A DNA stretch of 64,000 bases from Solirubrobacterales bacterium (lineage in GTDB: Bacteria > Actinomycetota > Thermoleophilia > Solirubrobacterales > 70-9): contig JADJRQ010000003.1 in assembly GCA_016712175.1 (NCBI GenBank), positions 330,487-394,486 on the forward strand, in the 5' to 3' direction. Within the stretch, counting starts at the first letter, position 1. Every line of letters begins with the position of its first letter. A program made the translations under genes and the position numbers. Below, in pieces: positions 32,919 through 41,336 of this stretch. The notes below the pieces were generated by a model, which made no database searches, was not told where the DNA came from, and was given only the letters and a program-made list of their open reading frames with translations.

Positions 32919-33896
32919 TCAAGCGCGCGGATGGCTGCCGGCGTAGGCGTCACGCAGGCGGGCTGCGTCGAGGTGCGTGTAGACCTGAGTGGTCGAGATC
33001 GACGAATGTCCAAGAAGCTCCTGAATGGTGCGCAGGTCGGCCCCGCCTTCAAGCAGGTGCGTGGCGAAGGAATGGCGCAGGGCATGTGGTGAAATGCCTC
33101 CGGTGCCGGCAGCTTCGCGGACCCAGATCGCGAGCCGGCGGGTGACATCGGAGGGCGAAAGCCGGCGGCCGTTTCGCGAAAGGAACAAGGCCTTCTCGCC
33201 ACGGTCCGAAACGAGGCTGGGCCGGCCGCGGGCCAGATAGGCCTCGACCGCGCGCTGAGCAGGCTCTCCCATTGGCAGGCGGCGATGGCGCGAGCCCTTG
33301 CCGACCACGCTGATTTGTTCGGAGTCGAAGTCGAGCGAATCGACTTCGATCGAGATCACCTCTTCCGAGCGAAGGCCACAGGAATAGGCAAGTTCGAGCA
33401 TGGCCCGGTCCCGCATCTCGAGCGGAGTACGGGCCGGAACCCGGTTGAGCAGGGTCGCCATCTGTTCCGCGGTCAGGATCGTAGGCAGCTTTGAATCGGC
33501 CTTCGGGGCCGAGACCAGGTCCGCCGGGTTCTGCTTGACCCGGCCTGTGCGCAGGAGAAAGGCATAGAGGCCGCGGATCGCTGCGAGTTTGCGGGCAATG
33601 GTGGTCGCCGCCAGGTCCTGGCCGGAGAGCGAAGCCGCGTAACGCCTCAGGTCGCGGTGCCCGACCTCGTCCGGCGCGAGTCCGGCCCTCCCGGCCCATT
33701 CCGCAATCTGAATCAGGTCGCGGTGGTAAGCCTTGATCGTCTTCGGGGACGAAGCGGTGGCCACGAGGTCTGCCTCGTAGAGGGCCATCGCCTGCACCCA
33801 CCTGGGGTCGAGCTCGGGTCCTGCCTCGGGCCCGGCTTCGGCCTGGACCGTCAAATCAGCCGATGTAGATCGGTGTGCCAACATCGACCCGGTCAT
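32919..33896 (-). CDS. xerD: Tyrosine recombinase XerC/XerD
   Basis: Resolves chromosome dimers at dif. The N-terminal SAM-like DNA-binding domain (SPKTIKAYHRDLIQIAEW) is followed by the catalytic domain with the Arg-His-x-x-Arg signature: LELAYSCGLRSEEV, then HALRHSFATHLLEGG, LLGHSSISTTQVYTH with the nucleophile Tyr in VYTHLD. With 325 residues it is slightly long. The frame opens at ATG 33896, inside the L,D-transpeptidase gene; a start at TTG 33854, just after that gene's stop, would avoid the 41-base overlap. XerD versus XerC is not decided by the sequence. Confidence 0.9.
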   Translation of the reverse strand: MTGSMLAHRSTSADLTVQAEAGPEAGPELDPRWVQAMALYEADLVATASSPKTIKAYHRDLIQIAEWAGRAGLAPDEVGHRDLRRYAASLSGQDLAATTIARKLAAIRGLYAFLLRTGRVKQNPADLVSAPKADSKLPTILTAEQMATLLNRVPARTPLEMRDRAMLELAYSCGLRSEEVISIEVDSLDFDSEQISVVGKGSRHRRLPMGEPAQRAVEAYLARGRPSLVSDRGEKALFLSRNGRRLSPSDVTRRLAIWVREAAGTGGISPHALRHSFATHLLEGGADLRTIQELLGHSSISTTQVYTHLDAARLRDAYAGSHPRA

Positions 33897-34896
33897 AGAG
33901 ATCGATCACGTCGCCAACAGCCATGCGGACACAGCCGTGGGATGCAGCCGATCCGAGCGATCCGGTGTCGTCCGTGCCGTGAATGCCGGCCCCGGCGAAG
34001 ATGCCCATCCAGCGCGCCTTCAGCGGGTTCTCGGGCACCCCTCCGGGCACGACATCACCGGCCTGATCCCCGGCCCAGGCCGAGTTCGGCACGTGCCACG
34101 CCGGGTCGACCTGCTTGTCCTGGATGTTGTAGGTGCCGGCTGGAGTTTCGAGTCCGATCTGGCCGACGGCAACGGTGTAGGTCTTGCTCAGCTGAAGATC
34201 CTTCCAGAGCTTCAGCTGGTAGTTGCCGCGATCGAGTGTCAGGTAGGTCGGGTACTTCGACGCAACCTCTTTGGTCGTGACTTCAGGCTTGGTGACGTTT
34301 ACTTTGGCGGCCAGGGTGCGATTACCCTTGCCCGATTCGAGCAGCGCGTACAGCTGGCTTTCGAGCTGGTTGTCACGCAGCCTGTAACCATCCTTTGCCT
34401 TGACGACGCTGAGCGATTCGGGTCCTGCGGCGACGGAAGCGTCGACCGGGTCCTCATTCACGTTTTCGGCAACGTCACGCACGAACTTGTTGACCGACTT
34501 CTTGGAGTAAGTCACTTCAACCGGAATCGCCGCGTTGACTTCGCCCCCGGTCACCTCACGGACCAGACGCGTAGGTAGCGAGCCCTCCCGGCTTTCCGTG
34601 AAAGCCCGGTCGACGCTGGTTCCAACGTCGGCATGGATGTTGAGATTCTTGACCGGGAGTTTGTACGTCTGCTTGTTGAAAGTGACTTCGACCGGCTTGC
34701 GCCGTGGTGCCAGCACGTGGTTCTTCACGGCTTCGGTCGCCTGGTCGCGATTCATCCCGCTGACGTTCACACCGCTGATGGTCACGCCCTGAGCGAGCTC
34801 ATCCTTGGTTGAACTGTCGTACGCGTACGCACCGACAGCTCCTCCGATCAAGAGGAACACCGCTGCGATCATCAGTATCTGAGTCTTCCGTCCCAT
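33856..34896 (-). CDS. L,D-transpeptidase with VanW-like/PG-binding N-terminal domain
   Basis: 346 residues: an N-terminal membrane anchor (ILMIAAVFLLIGGAVGAYAY), a peptidoglycan-binding type-4 domain (GVNVSGMNRDQATEAVK to about residue 200) and a C-terminal YkuD catalytic domain. The active site is HGTDDTGSLGSAASHGCVRM, with Cys in SHGCVR as nucleophile. It makes 3-3 meso-DAP cross-links in peptidoglycan or attaches proteins to the wall. An independent promoter is likely in the 135-base gap to the epimerase gene. Confidence 0.92.
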   Translation of the reverse strand: MGRKTQILMIAAVFLLIGGAVGAYAYDSSTKDELAQGVTISGVNVSGMNRDQATEAVKNHVLAPRRKPVEVTFNKQTYKLPVKNLNIHADVGTSVDRAFTESREGSLPTRLVREVTGGEVNAAIPVEVTYSKKSVNKFVRDVAENVNEDPVDASVAAGPESLSVVKAKDGYRLRDNQLESQLYALLESGKGNRTLAAKVNVTKPEVTTKEVASKYPTYLTLDRGNYQLKLWKDLQLSKTYTVAVGQIGLETPAGTYNIQDKQVDPAWHVPNSAWAGDQAGDVVPGGVPENPLKARWMGIFAGAGIHGTDDTGSLGSAASHGCVRMAVGDVIDLYDRVDVGTPIYIG

Positions 34897-35031
34897 TCAA
34901 ACCCTGTCCTGGCTAGACAAATCTTCTACGTACCGTTCCGCAATTGTAGATACCACGGCAGTCGGGCAATACCTTTTGGAGAACCGCAAGGGGTTTTGCA
35001 GGTAAAGTCAGGCGGCGAAGCCCTTTTGAGG

Positions 35032-36165
35032 TTATTCGCCGACTGGCGGAGACGGATCGAACATTGCGGCATCTTCTCGTCCTACGTCCTTTGACGGCTC
35101 CCGGATCACGTGCGGACTATGACGCAGGAATTCTTCCACCTCGGGTTCGTAGCGATACGGATTCACGACTCCGGCGGCAACGTGGTTCAGTCGCAGCCTC
35201 TCGCGTAGGTGGATTACCGTTTCCCTAGAGGTGTTCCGGTAGTGGAAGCCGGTCGATTTGAAGAGTCGGTTGTCGATTCCTCGGCCAAACCGGAGCTGGC
35301 TGATCATTTCGTCCGGGATGTTCAGCCCGAAGCGACGGTACGCGGCAGCGGCTATCCCGGTCCCCCACGGCGGGATGACCGGGGCCGGATGCTTTCCCAG
35401 CAGCGAGATCGTCTCGGTCAGGGTCAGGACGCCGTCGCCGGCCACGTTGAACACTCCGGGCAGATCACGGATCGTCACGTGCTCGAGGGCGTGGACGACA
35501 TCGACCTCGTCGACGAACTGGTACCGCGGGTCAAAGCCGAGCACCATCGGCACCAGCGGCAGTGAGAAGAGGTGGACGTGCGATGAATCGACCTCGGTGC
35601 CGAGCACGTTGGCAAAGCGCAGCACGGACACGGTCACGTCAGGCCGGCGCTGGCGGAAATCGTCGACCGCGGCCTCGGCCTCGACCAGGTCCCGTTCGAT
35701 CGCGGTCTGTGGCGGATGCTTACGGTTCATCGACTCGGTGAAGTAGGCGGGGTCATCCTGGGCGCAGCCGTACCAGTGTGCAGAGCTCTTGAAGACCAGT
35801 CGCCGCACCGGTGAATCCGTGGCCGAACAGGCTGCGAGGATGTTGAGCGTGCCGATCACGTTGTTCTCGTGGACCGACTTCGGACGGGTGCCGGCCGGGC
35901 CTCGCACTGAATCGACGACCAACCGGGTGTCGACGACCGTGTCAATTCGAGCCGCGTTGACGATCTTCTCGATGAGGCCGTGCTGGGCTCCGACCTTGAC
36001 GTACTCGGTCCGTTCTAGCTCACGGGTCGGCTCGCTCGAGTCGACACCGATGATCACTTCAATATCCGGATTCGATTCAAGCGCTGCGGCGAGCCGCCCA
36101 CCCCAGTAGGTGGAAAGGCCGGTAACGAGAACCCGGCGTGCGGCACCATCTTCAACAGTCGCCAT
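35032..36165 (-). CDS. NAD-dependent epimerase/dehydratase family protein
   Basis: A 377-residue extended SDR protein. The N-terminal Rossmann motif is VLVTGLSTYWGGRLAAAL (second Gly replaced) and LVFKSSAHWYG follows beta-5. The usual YxxxK catalytic pair is not evident: HPPQTAIERDLVEAE stands where it would be, so it may not be a sugar epimerase in the strict sense. The C-terminal part (VEEFLRHSPHVIRE) matches an actinobacterial subgroup of unknown substrate. No glycan genes surround it. Confidence 0.75.
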   Translation of the reverse strand: MATVEDGAARRVLVTGLSTYWGGRLAAALESNPDIEVIIGVDSSEPTRELERTEYVKVGAQHGLIEKIVNAARIDTVVDTRLVVDSVRGPAGTRPKSVHENNVIGTLNILAACSATDSPVRRLVFKSSAHWYGCAQDDPAYFTESMNRKHPPQTAIERDLVEAEAAVDDFRQRRPDVTVSVLRFANVLGTEVDSSHVHLFSLPLVPMVLGFDPRYQFVDEVDVVHALEHVTIRDLPGVFNVAGDGVLTLTETISLLGKHPAPVIPPWGTGIAAAAYRRFGLNIPDEMISQLRFGRGIDNRLFKSTGFHYRNTSRETVIHLRERLRLNHVAAGVVNPYRYEPEVEEFLRHSPHVIREPSKDVGREDAAMFDPSPPVGE

Positions 36166-36223
36166 GGGTTCATTCTGTCACTCCCAACCGGGTTCCGGAT
36201 ACAGGCGATAAAGTCCGCTTCCA

Positions 36224-37159
36224 GTGACCGACTCGAATACGGCTTCGGCCGAACCAGAACTTCCCGTTTACGACGACTATGGAGTCTCGGACGGCGAGTG
36301 GCTGCGGATCGACTGGAAAGACCACCTCAAGTCAGTAGCAGTCGAGTCGGAATTGGGGACGACCGAAGTCAGTTATGTCGAACTCGGCGAAGGTCCGCCG
36401 GTCTTCTTCGTCCACGGCCTGGGCGGCAGCTGGAGAAACTGGCTGGAGAACATGCCGGCCGCCGCGAAGAACCATCGAGTCGTCGCCCTCGATCTGCCCG
36501 GCTTCGGCAGCAGTCCCCTGCCGACCGAGCCGATCTCCATCCGTGCCTACGGCGACCTGATCGTGGCCTTCGCCGACGCGATCGGCCTCGGTCCGGAGAC
36601 CGCGCTGGTCGGCCATTCGATGGGCGGCTTCATCGCCACCGAAGCAGTGATCGAAGCGCCCGGGCGCTTCTCCAGCCTGACCCTGGTTGCCGCCGCCGGC
36701 ATCACTTTTGCCAACTATCCGCAGACCCGCAAACAGATCGCCAAGATCGCAATCCGCATGACCCTTCCGATCGCGGCAAGCCGGCTTGAGCGGAACATGG
36801 GTCGCAAACGCCTCCGGTCTGCTTCCTTCAAGGGCCTCATCGCCCATCCGTCAATGATCGGACGCGAGATCCTCTGGGAGCTCGGCACCTATGGCGTCAA
36901 GGCCCCCGGCATGCTTCAGGCCGCCTACGCGCTGGCCGGTTACGACACCCGTCACCGCCTGGCTGAAATCACCCTGCCGACCCTGGTGATCTGGGGTGAG
37001 CAGGACTGGCTGGTCCCGGTCGGTGCCGCCTACGCCTATGAGAAGCGGATCCCCCACTCCGAACTCCATCTGATCCACGACACGGGCCATATGGTCCAGA
37101 TGGAGCGGCCGGCGCGATTCAACCAGGTGGTCGAGGACTTCATCTCCCGCAAGAACTGA
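36224..37159 (+). CDS. Alpha/beta hydrolase
   Basis: A 311-residue alpha/beta-hydrolase fold protein. The oxyanion loop is VFFVHGLGGSWRNW, the nucleophile elbow VGHSMGGFIATEAV, the acid likely in WGEQDWLVPVG, and the histidine in IHDTGHMVQMERP. The start is a GTG at 36224. It belongs with haloperoxidase/epoxide hydrolase-like enzymes; substrate unknown. It is divergent from the epimerase gene with a 58-base shared promoter region. Confidence 0.87.
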   Translation: MTDSNTASAEPELPVYDDYGVSDGEWLRIDWKDHLKSVAVESELGTTEVSYVELGEGPPVFFVHGLGGSWRNWLENMPAAAKNHRVVALDLPGFGSSPLPTEPISIRAYGDLIVAFADAIGLGPETALVGHSMGGFIATEAVIEAPGRFSSLTLVAAAGITFANYPQTRKQIAKIAIRMTLPIAASRLERNMGRKRLRSASFKGLIAHPSMIGREILWELGTYGVKAPGMLQAAYALAGYDTRHRLAEITLPTLVIWGEQDWLVPVGAAYAYEKRIPHSELHLIHDTGHMVQMERPARFNQVVEDFISRKN

Positions 37160-37164
37160 CCGAA

Positions 37165-37186
37165 GGCCGGGCCCGAAGACCCGGCC
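37165..37186. terminator. Hairpin between convergent genes
   Basis: GGCCGGG (37165-37171) pairs with CCCGGCC (37180-37186) around an 8-base loop, located in the 39-base gap between the rightward alpha/beta hydrolase and the leftward DUF3089 gene. It has no T-run, so it may work as a shared weak terminator. Confidence 0.5.
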
Positions 37187-37198
37187 CACCGGAGAGAC

Positions 37199-38584
37199 TC
37201 AGGCGATCTGCTTCCTCACCTTGACGACCTTCTTCTTCAGTGACTTGACGCGCTTACGCTTGGCGGAGACTGACTTGCGGCTGGACCTCAGCTTTCGCTT
37301 GAGGACTCTCTTCCTCTTGCTTCTGGCTTTGACCTTTCGCACCTTCTTCGAGAGCTTCCTTACCGATTTCCTCTTCTTCGTAAGTTGCCTTTTCGACTTC
37401 CTGAGGCTGGACTTCAGCTTCTTCAGCTTCTTCTCGAGTTTCGCGATCCTCGCTTGCTCGACTCCGTAACTGTCAGCTTCGTTCTGGGCGATTGTCAGCA
37501 GGTTGCCTTCGGTCAGGTTCACCTCGGGCACGTGGTAGTTCGAACCCGAAGCCACCGTGGCGCCCAGGTCAATCCGGGTTTCGCCGGGCGTGTTGAGCTT
37601 GCTCAGGTTGAGCCAGTGGGCGCCCGCGTTGCGCCTGCATTCGACCTTGTAGTAATCGGGCTGGCCGAGCCAGGGACTCGCGGTCTCACTGGCGGGAGTG
37701 TCGAACAGATAGTCGAAGTTGACCAGGGGCTTCGTATTGCCGTTCCCGCCGTCAAGCAGGGCGGGGTTGGTGCAGACGACCTCGAATTTGGCCGGATCAG
37801 GCCTTGGCTCCGGATAGATGAAGTAACCGAGGTTGAGCCGGGAGAAGGCTGCGGCAGGTCCGGGATCCGCGTTGTAGGTCGAGAAAGCAACCAGGCAGCC
37901 GAACTCGCCAATCTCGGAGCAGGCCGGCACGTTGTCGTACATGCCGCCGACGTTTTTGCCGTTTGGCACCCAGATGTTGGCTCCGGGAGCGAAGGCCCCA
38001 ACGAAACGCTTGCGGAGTTCGGCGTCAGTGTCGACCATCTCGTCGATCAGGCGGGCCGTGTGGGCCGAGCCTTGCGAGTGACCGATCATGATGAAGCCGC
38101 GACCGTCGTTGTAGTTCTCCAGGTAATCCTGGAAAGCAGCCTTGGCGCTTGCGTAGGCGATCTCGACTTCGGGCGTGTCGCTCAGCTGGTTGCCGTGATT
38201 GGTCACCTGCTTGTACATCGGCGCGTAGACGTTGCAGACCGAAGAAAACATGCGTGCCTGCTGGACCACGACACGTCTGATCGGCGGATCCTTGTCCAGA
38301 TTCGAGTTCGGGGTCGCCTGGTCGCTCTGCGTCGGGTAGAGGTAGAAGCAGTCGACCGGCGCCTTTTCCGGCCGGGTGTAACCGAGGGGCGTGGCGCTCT
38401 GGCCGGGAGGCGGCTGGTTCGTTCCATCGATCGTGCCGGCGCACAGGTCATCCGACTGTCCCGGTTTGCATATCCACGTCGTCGAGTCGGCAGCAGAGGC
38501 CGGGCCGGCGAAAGCAACCGCTCCAAATCCCGCTACCAGGACAACCATTGCCAAACGACGCCACAACGTCTTCACTTCACCCAT
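37199..38584 (-). CDS. Secreted DUF3089 alpha/beta-hydrolase with poly-basic coiled-coil tail (paralog 1)
   Basis: 461 residues: a signal peptide (VVLVAGFGAVAFAGPASA-A), then the DUF3089 lipase-like domain with DCFYLYPTQSDQ near residue 78, the nucleophile elbow IMIGHSQGSAHTARLI and an acid/His region further on. After residue ~365 comes a Lys/Arg coiled coil of about 95 residues (for example KRKSVRKLSKKVRKVKAR) that is unlike the catalytic part. It may hold the enzyme to acidic wall polymers or nucleic acid. First of three tandem paralogs, all on the minus strand. Confidence 0.78.
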   Translation of the reverse strand: MGEVKTLWRRLAMVVLVAGFGAVAFAGPASAADSTTWICKPGQSDDLCAGTIDGTNQPPPGQSATPLGYTRPEKAPVDCFYLYPTQSDQATPNSNLDKDPPIRRVVVQQARMFSSVCNVYAPMYKQVTNHGNQLSDTPEVEIAYASAKAAFQDYLENYNDGRGFIMIGHSQGSAHTARLIDEMVDTDAELRKRFVGAFAPGANIWVPNGKNVGGMYDNVPACSEIGEFGCLVAFSTYNADPGPAAAFSRLNLGYFIYPEPRPDPAKFEVVCTNPALLDGGNGNTKPLVNFDYLFDTPASETASPWLGQPDYYKVECRRNAGAHWLNLSKLNTPGETRIDLGATVASGSNYHVPEVNLTEGNLLTIAQNEADSYGVEQARIAKLEKKLKKLKSSLRKSKRQLTKKRKSVRKLSKKVRKVKARSKRKRVLKRKLRSSRKSVSAKRKRVKSLKKKVVKVRKQIA

Positions 38585-38604
38585 GTGTTTTCTCTCCCTG
38601 CTGA

Positions 38605-39996
38605 CTAGACGACTTCGTTCAGATCAGTGATCTCACGCTGGTGAGATTTGATCGTGGCTCTAACGTTCCTGACCGCTTTCCTCTTGGTCTTGATCCGCTT
38701 CTTCAGGCTCTTCTTTGGCCTGCAGCGCTTCTTGACCTTCTTGTGGGCCTTCTTTGCCTTTCGGCACTTTTTCTTGGCCTTCTTCAGCTTCTTTTTGAGC
38801 TTCTTGACCTTGCCTTTTTGGGACTTGAGGCTCTTGCTGGCCTTGCCCAGCTCTCCCTGGACGACCGTCAGGCGAGCCCGGGCCGTTTCGCGTGACTCGA
38901 ATGACGCCGCCTCGGTTGAGGCGATGCTGACCAGATTGGCCTCGGCCAGGCTAACGTCGCCCAGGTGCAGATTGCCGTCACCGCTGTCGATGACGCCGGC
39001 CAGATCGAGCCGTGGGTCAGAAGGATCGATCTTCGAGACGTTCAGCCAGTTGGCGTCACTGGTGCTCTTGCATTCGCCCTTGTAGTAATCGGGCTGCGCG
39101 AGGAACGGGCTTTCGTTTCCGGAGAGGAAGAGGCCGAGGTCGGCCAGCGGTTCGAGGTTGCCGTTGTCGCCGGAAAGCTCGGCCGGATTGGTGCACATGA
39201 CTTCGTAGAGGTTCGGATCGGGACGCGGGTTCGGATTGACCCAGTATCCACTTCCGACCCGGCCAAACCCGGCACCGGGATCTGGCTCCTTGTTGTACAT
39301 CGAGTAAGCGATCACGCAGCCGAGCTGGTCATCGGACTCACACTCGGGAATGTTCTGGAACTGGCCGCCGACGTTCTTGCCTTTGGGCACGTAGACGTTG
39401 GCACCGGGGATGATCGCCGAGATGACCTTGTCGCGGACCTCCGCGTTGTTGTCGATCTTCTCGTTGATCATCCGGGCAAGATGGGACGAGCCCTGCGAAT
39501 GACCCATGATGATTACGCCTCGACCGTTGTTGTAGTTCTCGAGGTAATCGTTCCAGGCCTTGACCACGTCGCCGTAGGCGATTTCGCGCACTTCCGGAGT
39601 GACCGGCTCCGCGAAGGTGTACTGGCGATAGAGCGGGGCGTAGACATCACAGACCCGGGAGAACTGGCGGGCCTGGTTGATCGCGACGTCCTTGAGTTCC
39701 TTGTCCGGGTTCAGGTTGGCGTTGGCCGTGTGCTGGTTGCTCTGGGTCGGGTAGACGTAGAAGCAGTCGACCTTGGGATCGGTCGCCGTCTTGTAGCCCA
39801 GGGGTGCGGCGCCGCCGCCCTTGAGCGAAGCGTTGCCGTCGACGTTGCCGAGACAGGGGTTGTCCGCCTGTCCGGGCTTACAGAGCCAGGTCGAATCGTC
39901 GGCTGCATTTGCCGGTCCGGCGAACGCAACTGTTCCGAAACCTGCGATCAAGGCGACCATTGCTGCGAGTCGCCAGAAAGTCTTCACTCCACCCAT
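38605..39996 (-). CDS. Secreted DUF3089 alpha/beta-hydrolase with poly-basic coiled-coil tail (paralog 2)
   Basis: 463 residues with the same architecture as paralog 1: signal peptide (VALIAGFGTVAFAGPANA-A), DCFYVYPTQSNQ, nucleophile elbow IMGHSQGSSHLARMI and a C-terminal Lys/Arg-rich coiled coil (KKLKKKLKKAKKKCRKAKKA). It is 20 bases from the next gene, consistent with one transcript. Gene duplication is clear from the aligned N-termini (TTWICKPGQ versus STWLCKPGQ). The tail is more lysine-rich and carries two cysteines. Confidence 0.78.
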   Translation of the reverse strand: MGGVKTFWRLAAMVALIAGFGTVAFAGPANAADDSTWLCKPGQADNPCLGNVDGNASLKGGGAAPLGYKTATDPKVDCFYVYPTQSNQHTANANLNPDKELKDVAINQARQFSRVCDVYAPLYRQYTFAEPVTPEVREIAYGDVVKAWNDYLENYNNGRGVIIMGHSQGSSHLARMINEKIDNNAEVRDKVISAIIPGANVYVPKGKNVGGQFQNIPECESDDQLGCVIAYSMYNKEPDPGAGFGRVGSGYWVNPNPRPDPNLYEVMCTNPAELSGDNGNLEPLADLGLFLSGNESPFLAQPDYYKGECKSTSDANWLNVSKIDPSDPRLDLAGVIDSGDGNLHLGDVSLAEANLVSIASTEAASFESRETARARLTVVQGELGKASKSLKSQKGKVKKLKKKLKKAKKKCRKAKKAHKKVKKRCRPKKSLKKRIKTKRKAVRNVRATIKSHQREITDLNEVV

Positions 39997-40105
39997 TAAA
40001 TCTCCTCACCGAGCGGCCGTTGCCAACCGCGTTTATCCGTCCCTGATGTGACTGTACCGCGTTCCGTGACCCGGTTACCTCTGTTGGAACCCGCCTGAAG
40101 GCGTT

Positions 40106-41336
40106 TTACTTCGGTTTCCGGTGCGACTTCCTTCTTTTCTTCGCCAGGCGGGCTTTCTTCTTCGCCAGCCGCGCCTTCTTCTTCGCCCGGCGGACTTTCT
40201 TCCTGGCCTGGCGGATCTTCTTCATGTAGGTCGCGGTCTGTCGGCGGACCACCGCGGTCAGGTTGCCGCCGGAATCGCTGACTTCGGTCAGGTGGGTGCC
40301 CCACGTCGGGGTAAGTGGTTCGCCAATGCGAACGCGTTTGTCATCCGGCGTGGAGATGTCTTTCACCTGAAGGTAGTGGGCGCCGTTCTTGTGGACGCAC
40401 TCGCCGGTGTAAAGGCCTGGGTACGACAGGTACTGCGTCCCGGTCACCGGGAAGTGAGGGAGTACTGCCCCGAATGCTCCGGGGATCGGCTGGGAGTCGT
40501 AGATCGGTTTGAGCGCGCCTTTGCTGCCGTCGAGGGCCGCGGCGTTCACACACATCACTTCGTATTTCGAGGGATCCAGCCCGGGCGCGACCAGCGCGCC
40601 GCTGACCCGGCCGAAATTCGAGTTGGATGGTGCCGGATCGGTCAGGAAGCCGGACGAAGCGATGATGCAACCGGTCTCCTTCGCCTGGCGCAGGCCGGAA
40701 CGTTCTGGAACTGTCCGCCAACACGCTCGTCCTTGGGTACGTAGATGTTGCCGCCCATCAGCACCGCGGAGACAAGGCGCTTCCGCAGCTTCGGCTTCTT
40801 GTCGAAGGTCTGCTGGATCAGGTCACCGAGGTGCCCGGTGCCCTGCGAATGGCCGATCAGGACGATCCCGCGACCGTGGTTGTACTTCTTCAGGTACTCG
40901 TGCCAGGCAGCCTTGACACCGGCGTAGGCCCTGGCGATCACGTCAGGGGTCAGTTGGCCGGAGAAGATTGCCGGGACCGTGTATTCCGGGTAGACCGGCG
41001 CGAACACACGGCATTTCCGCGAGAAGATGGCAGCCTGCTGGCGGGCGACGCCGGCCACTTCGGGATCCACCGTGAGATCGGCGTTCGGACCCGCCTGCTG
41101 ACTGACCGTCGGTAAACGTAGAAACAGTCAACCGGCGGCTTCTTCTGGCGCTTCGGCGTAAGCACCGTCTCTTCCCCGGTGCTTGTCACCGAGGTCGTAT
41201 CCAGCGAGACCATGCAGGGGTTGTCGGCAAGGCCGGGTTTGCACATCCATTCGAAGTTCTTCTCGGCCGAGGCCGAGCCGGCCATGGTCAATCCGCCCGC
41301 GACCAGCACGACCATCACCACGAGGGCTCGTCTCAT
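40106..41336 (-). CDS. Secreted DUF3089 alpha/beta-hydrolase, third paralog, two frameshifts
   Basis: Three open segments make one gene. The first has the signal peptide (MVVLVAGGLTMAGSASA-E) and FEWMCKPGLADNPC. The second has VLIGHSQGTGHLGDLI and VLMGGNIYVPKDERVGGQFQNVP. The third has VCVNAAALDG-like residues (MMCVNAAALDG) and a shorter basic tail (KKVRRAKKKARLAKKK). Adding one C near 41111 (VYP-TVSQQAG) and one near 40686 (ACA-QAKETG) restores the whole. It is more divergent than the other two. Its ATG overlaps the ilvD stop by ATGA, so it follows ilvD on one transcript. Confidence 0.75.

Noticed and set aside
32919..33896. Phage integrase
   Set aside because: Length, motifs and the absence of phage genes or an attachment site fit a chromosomal Xer recombinase better.
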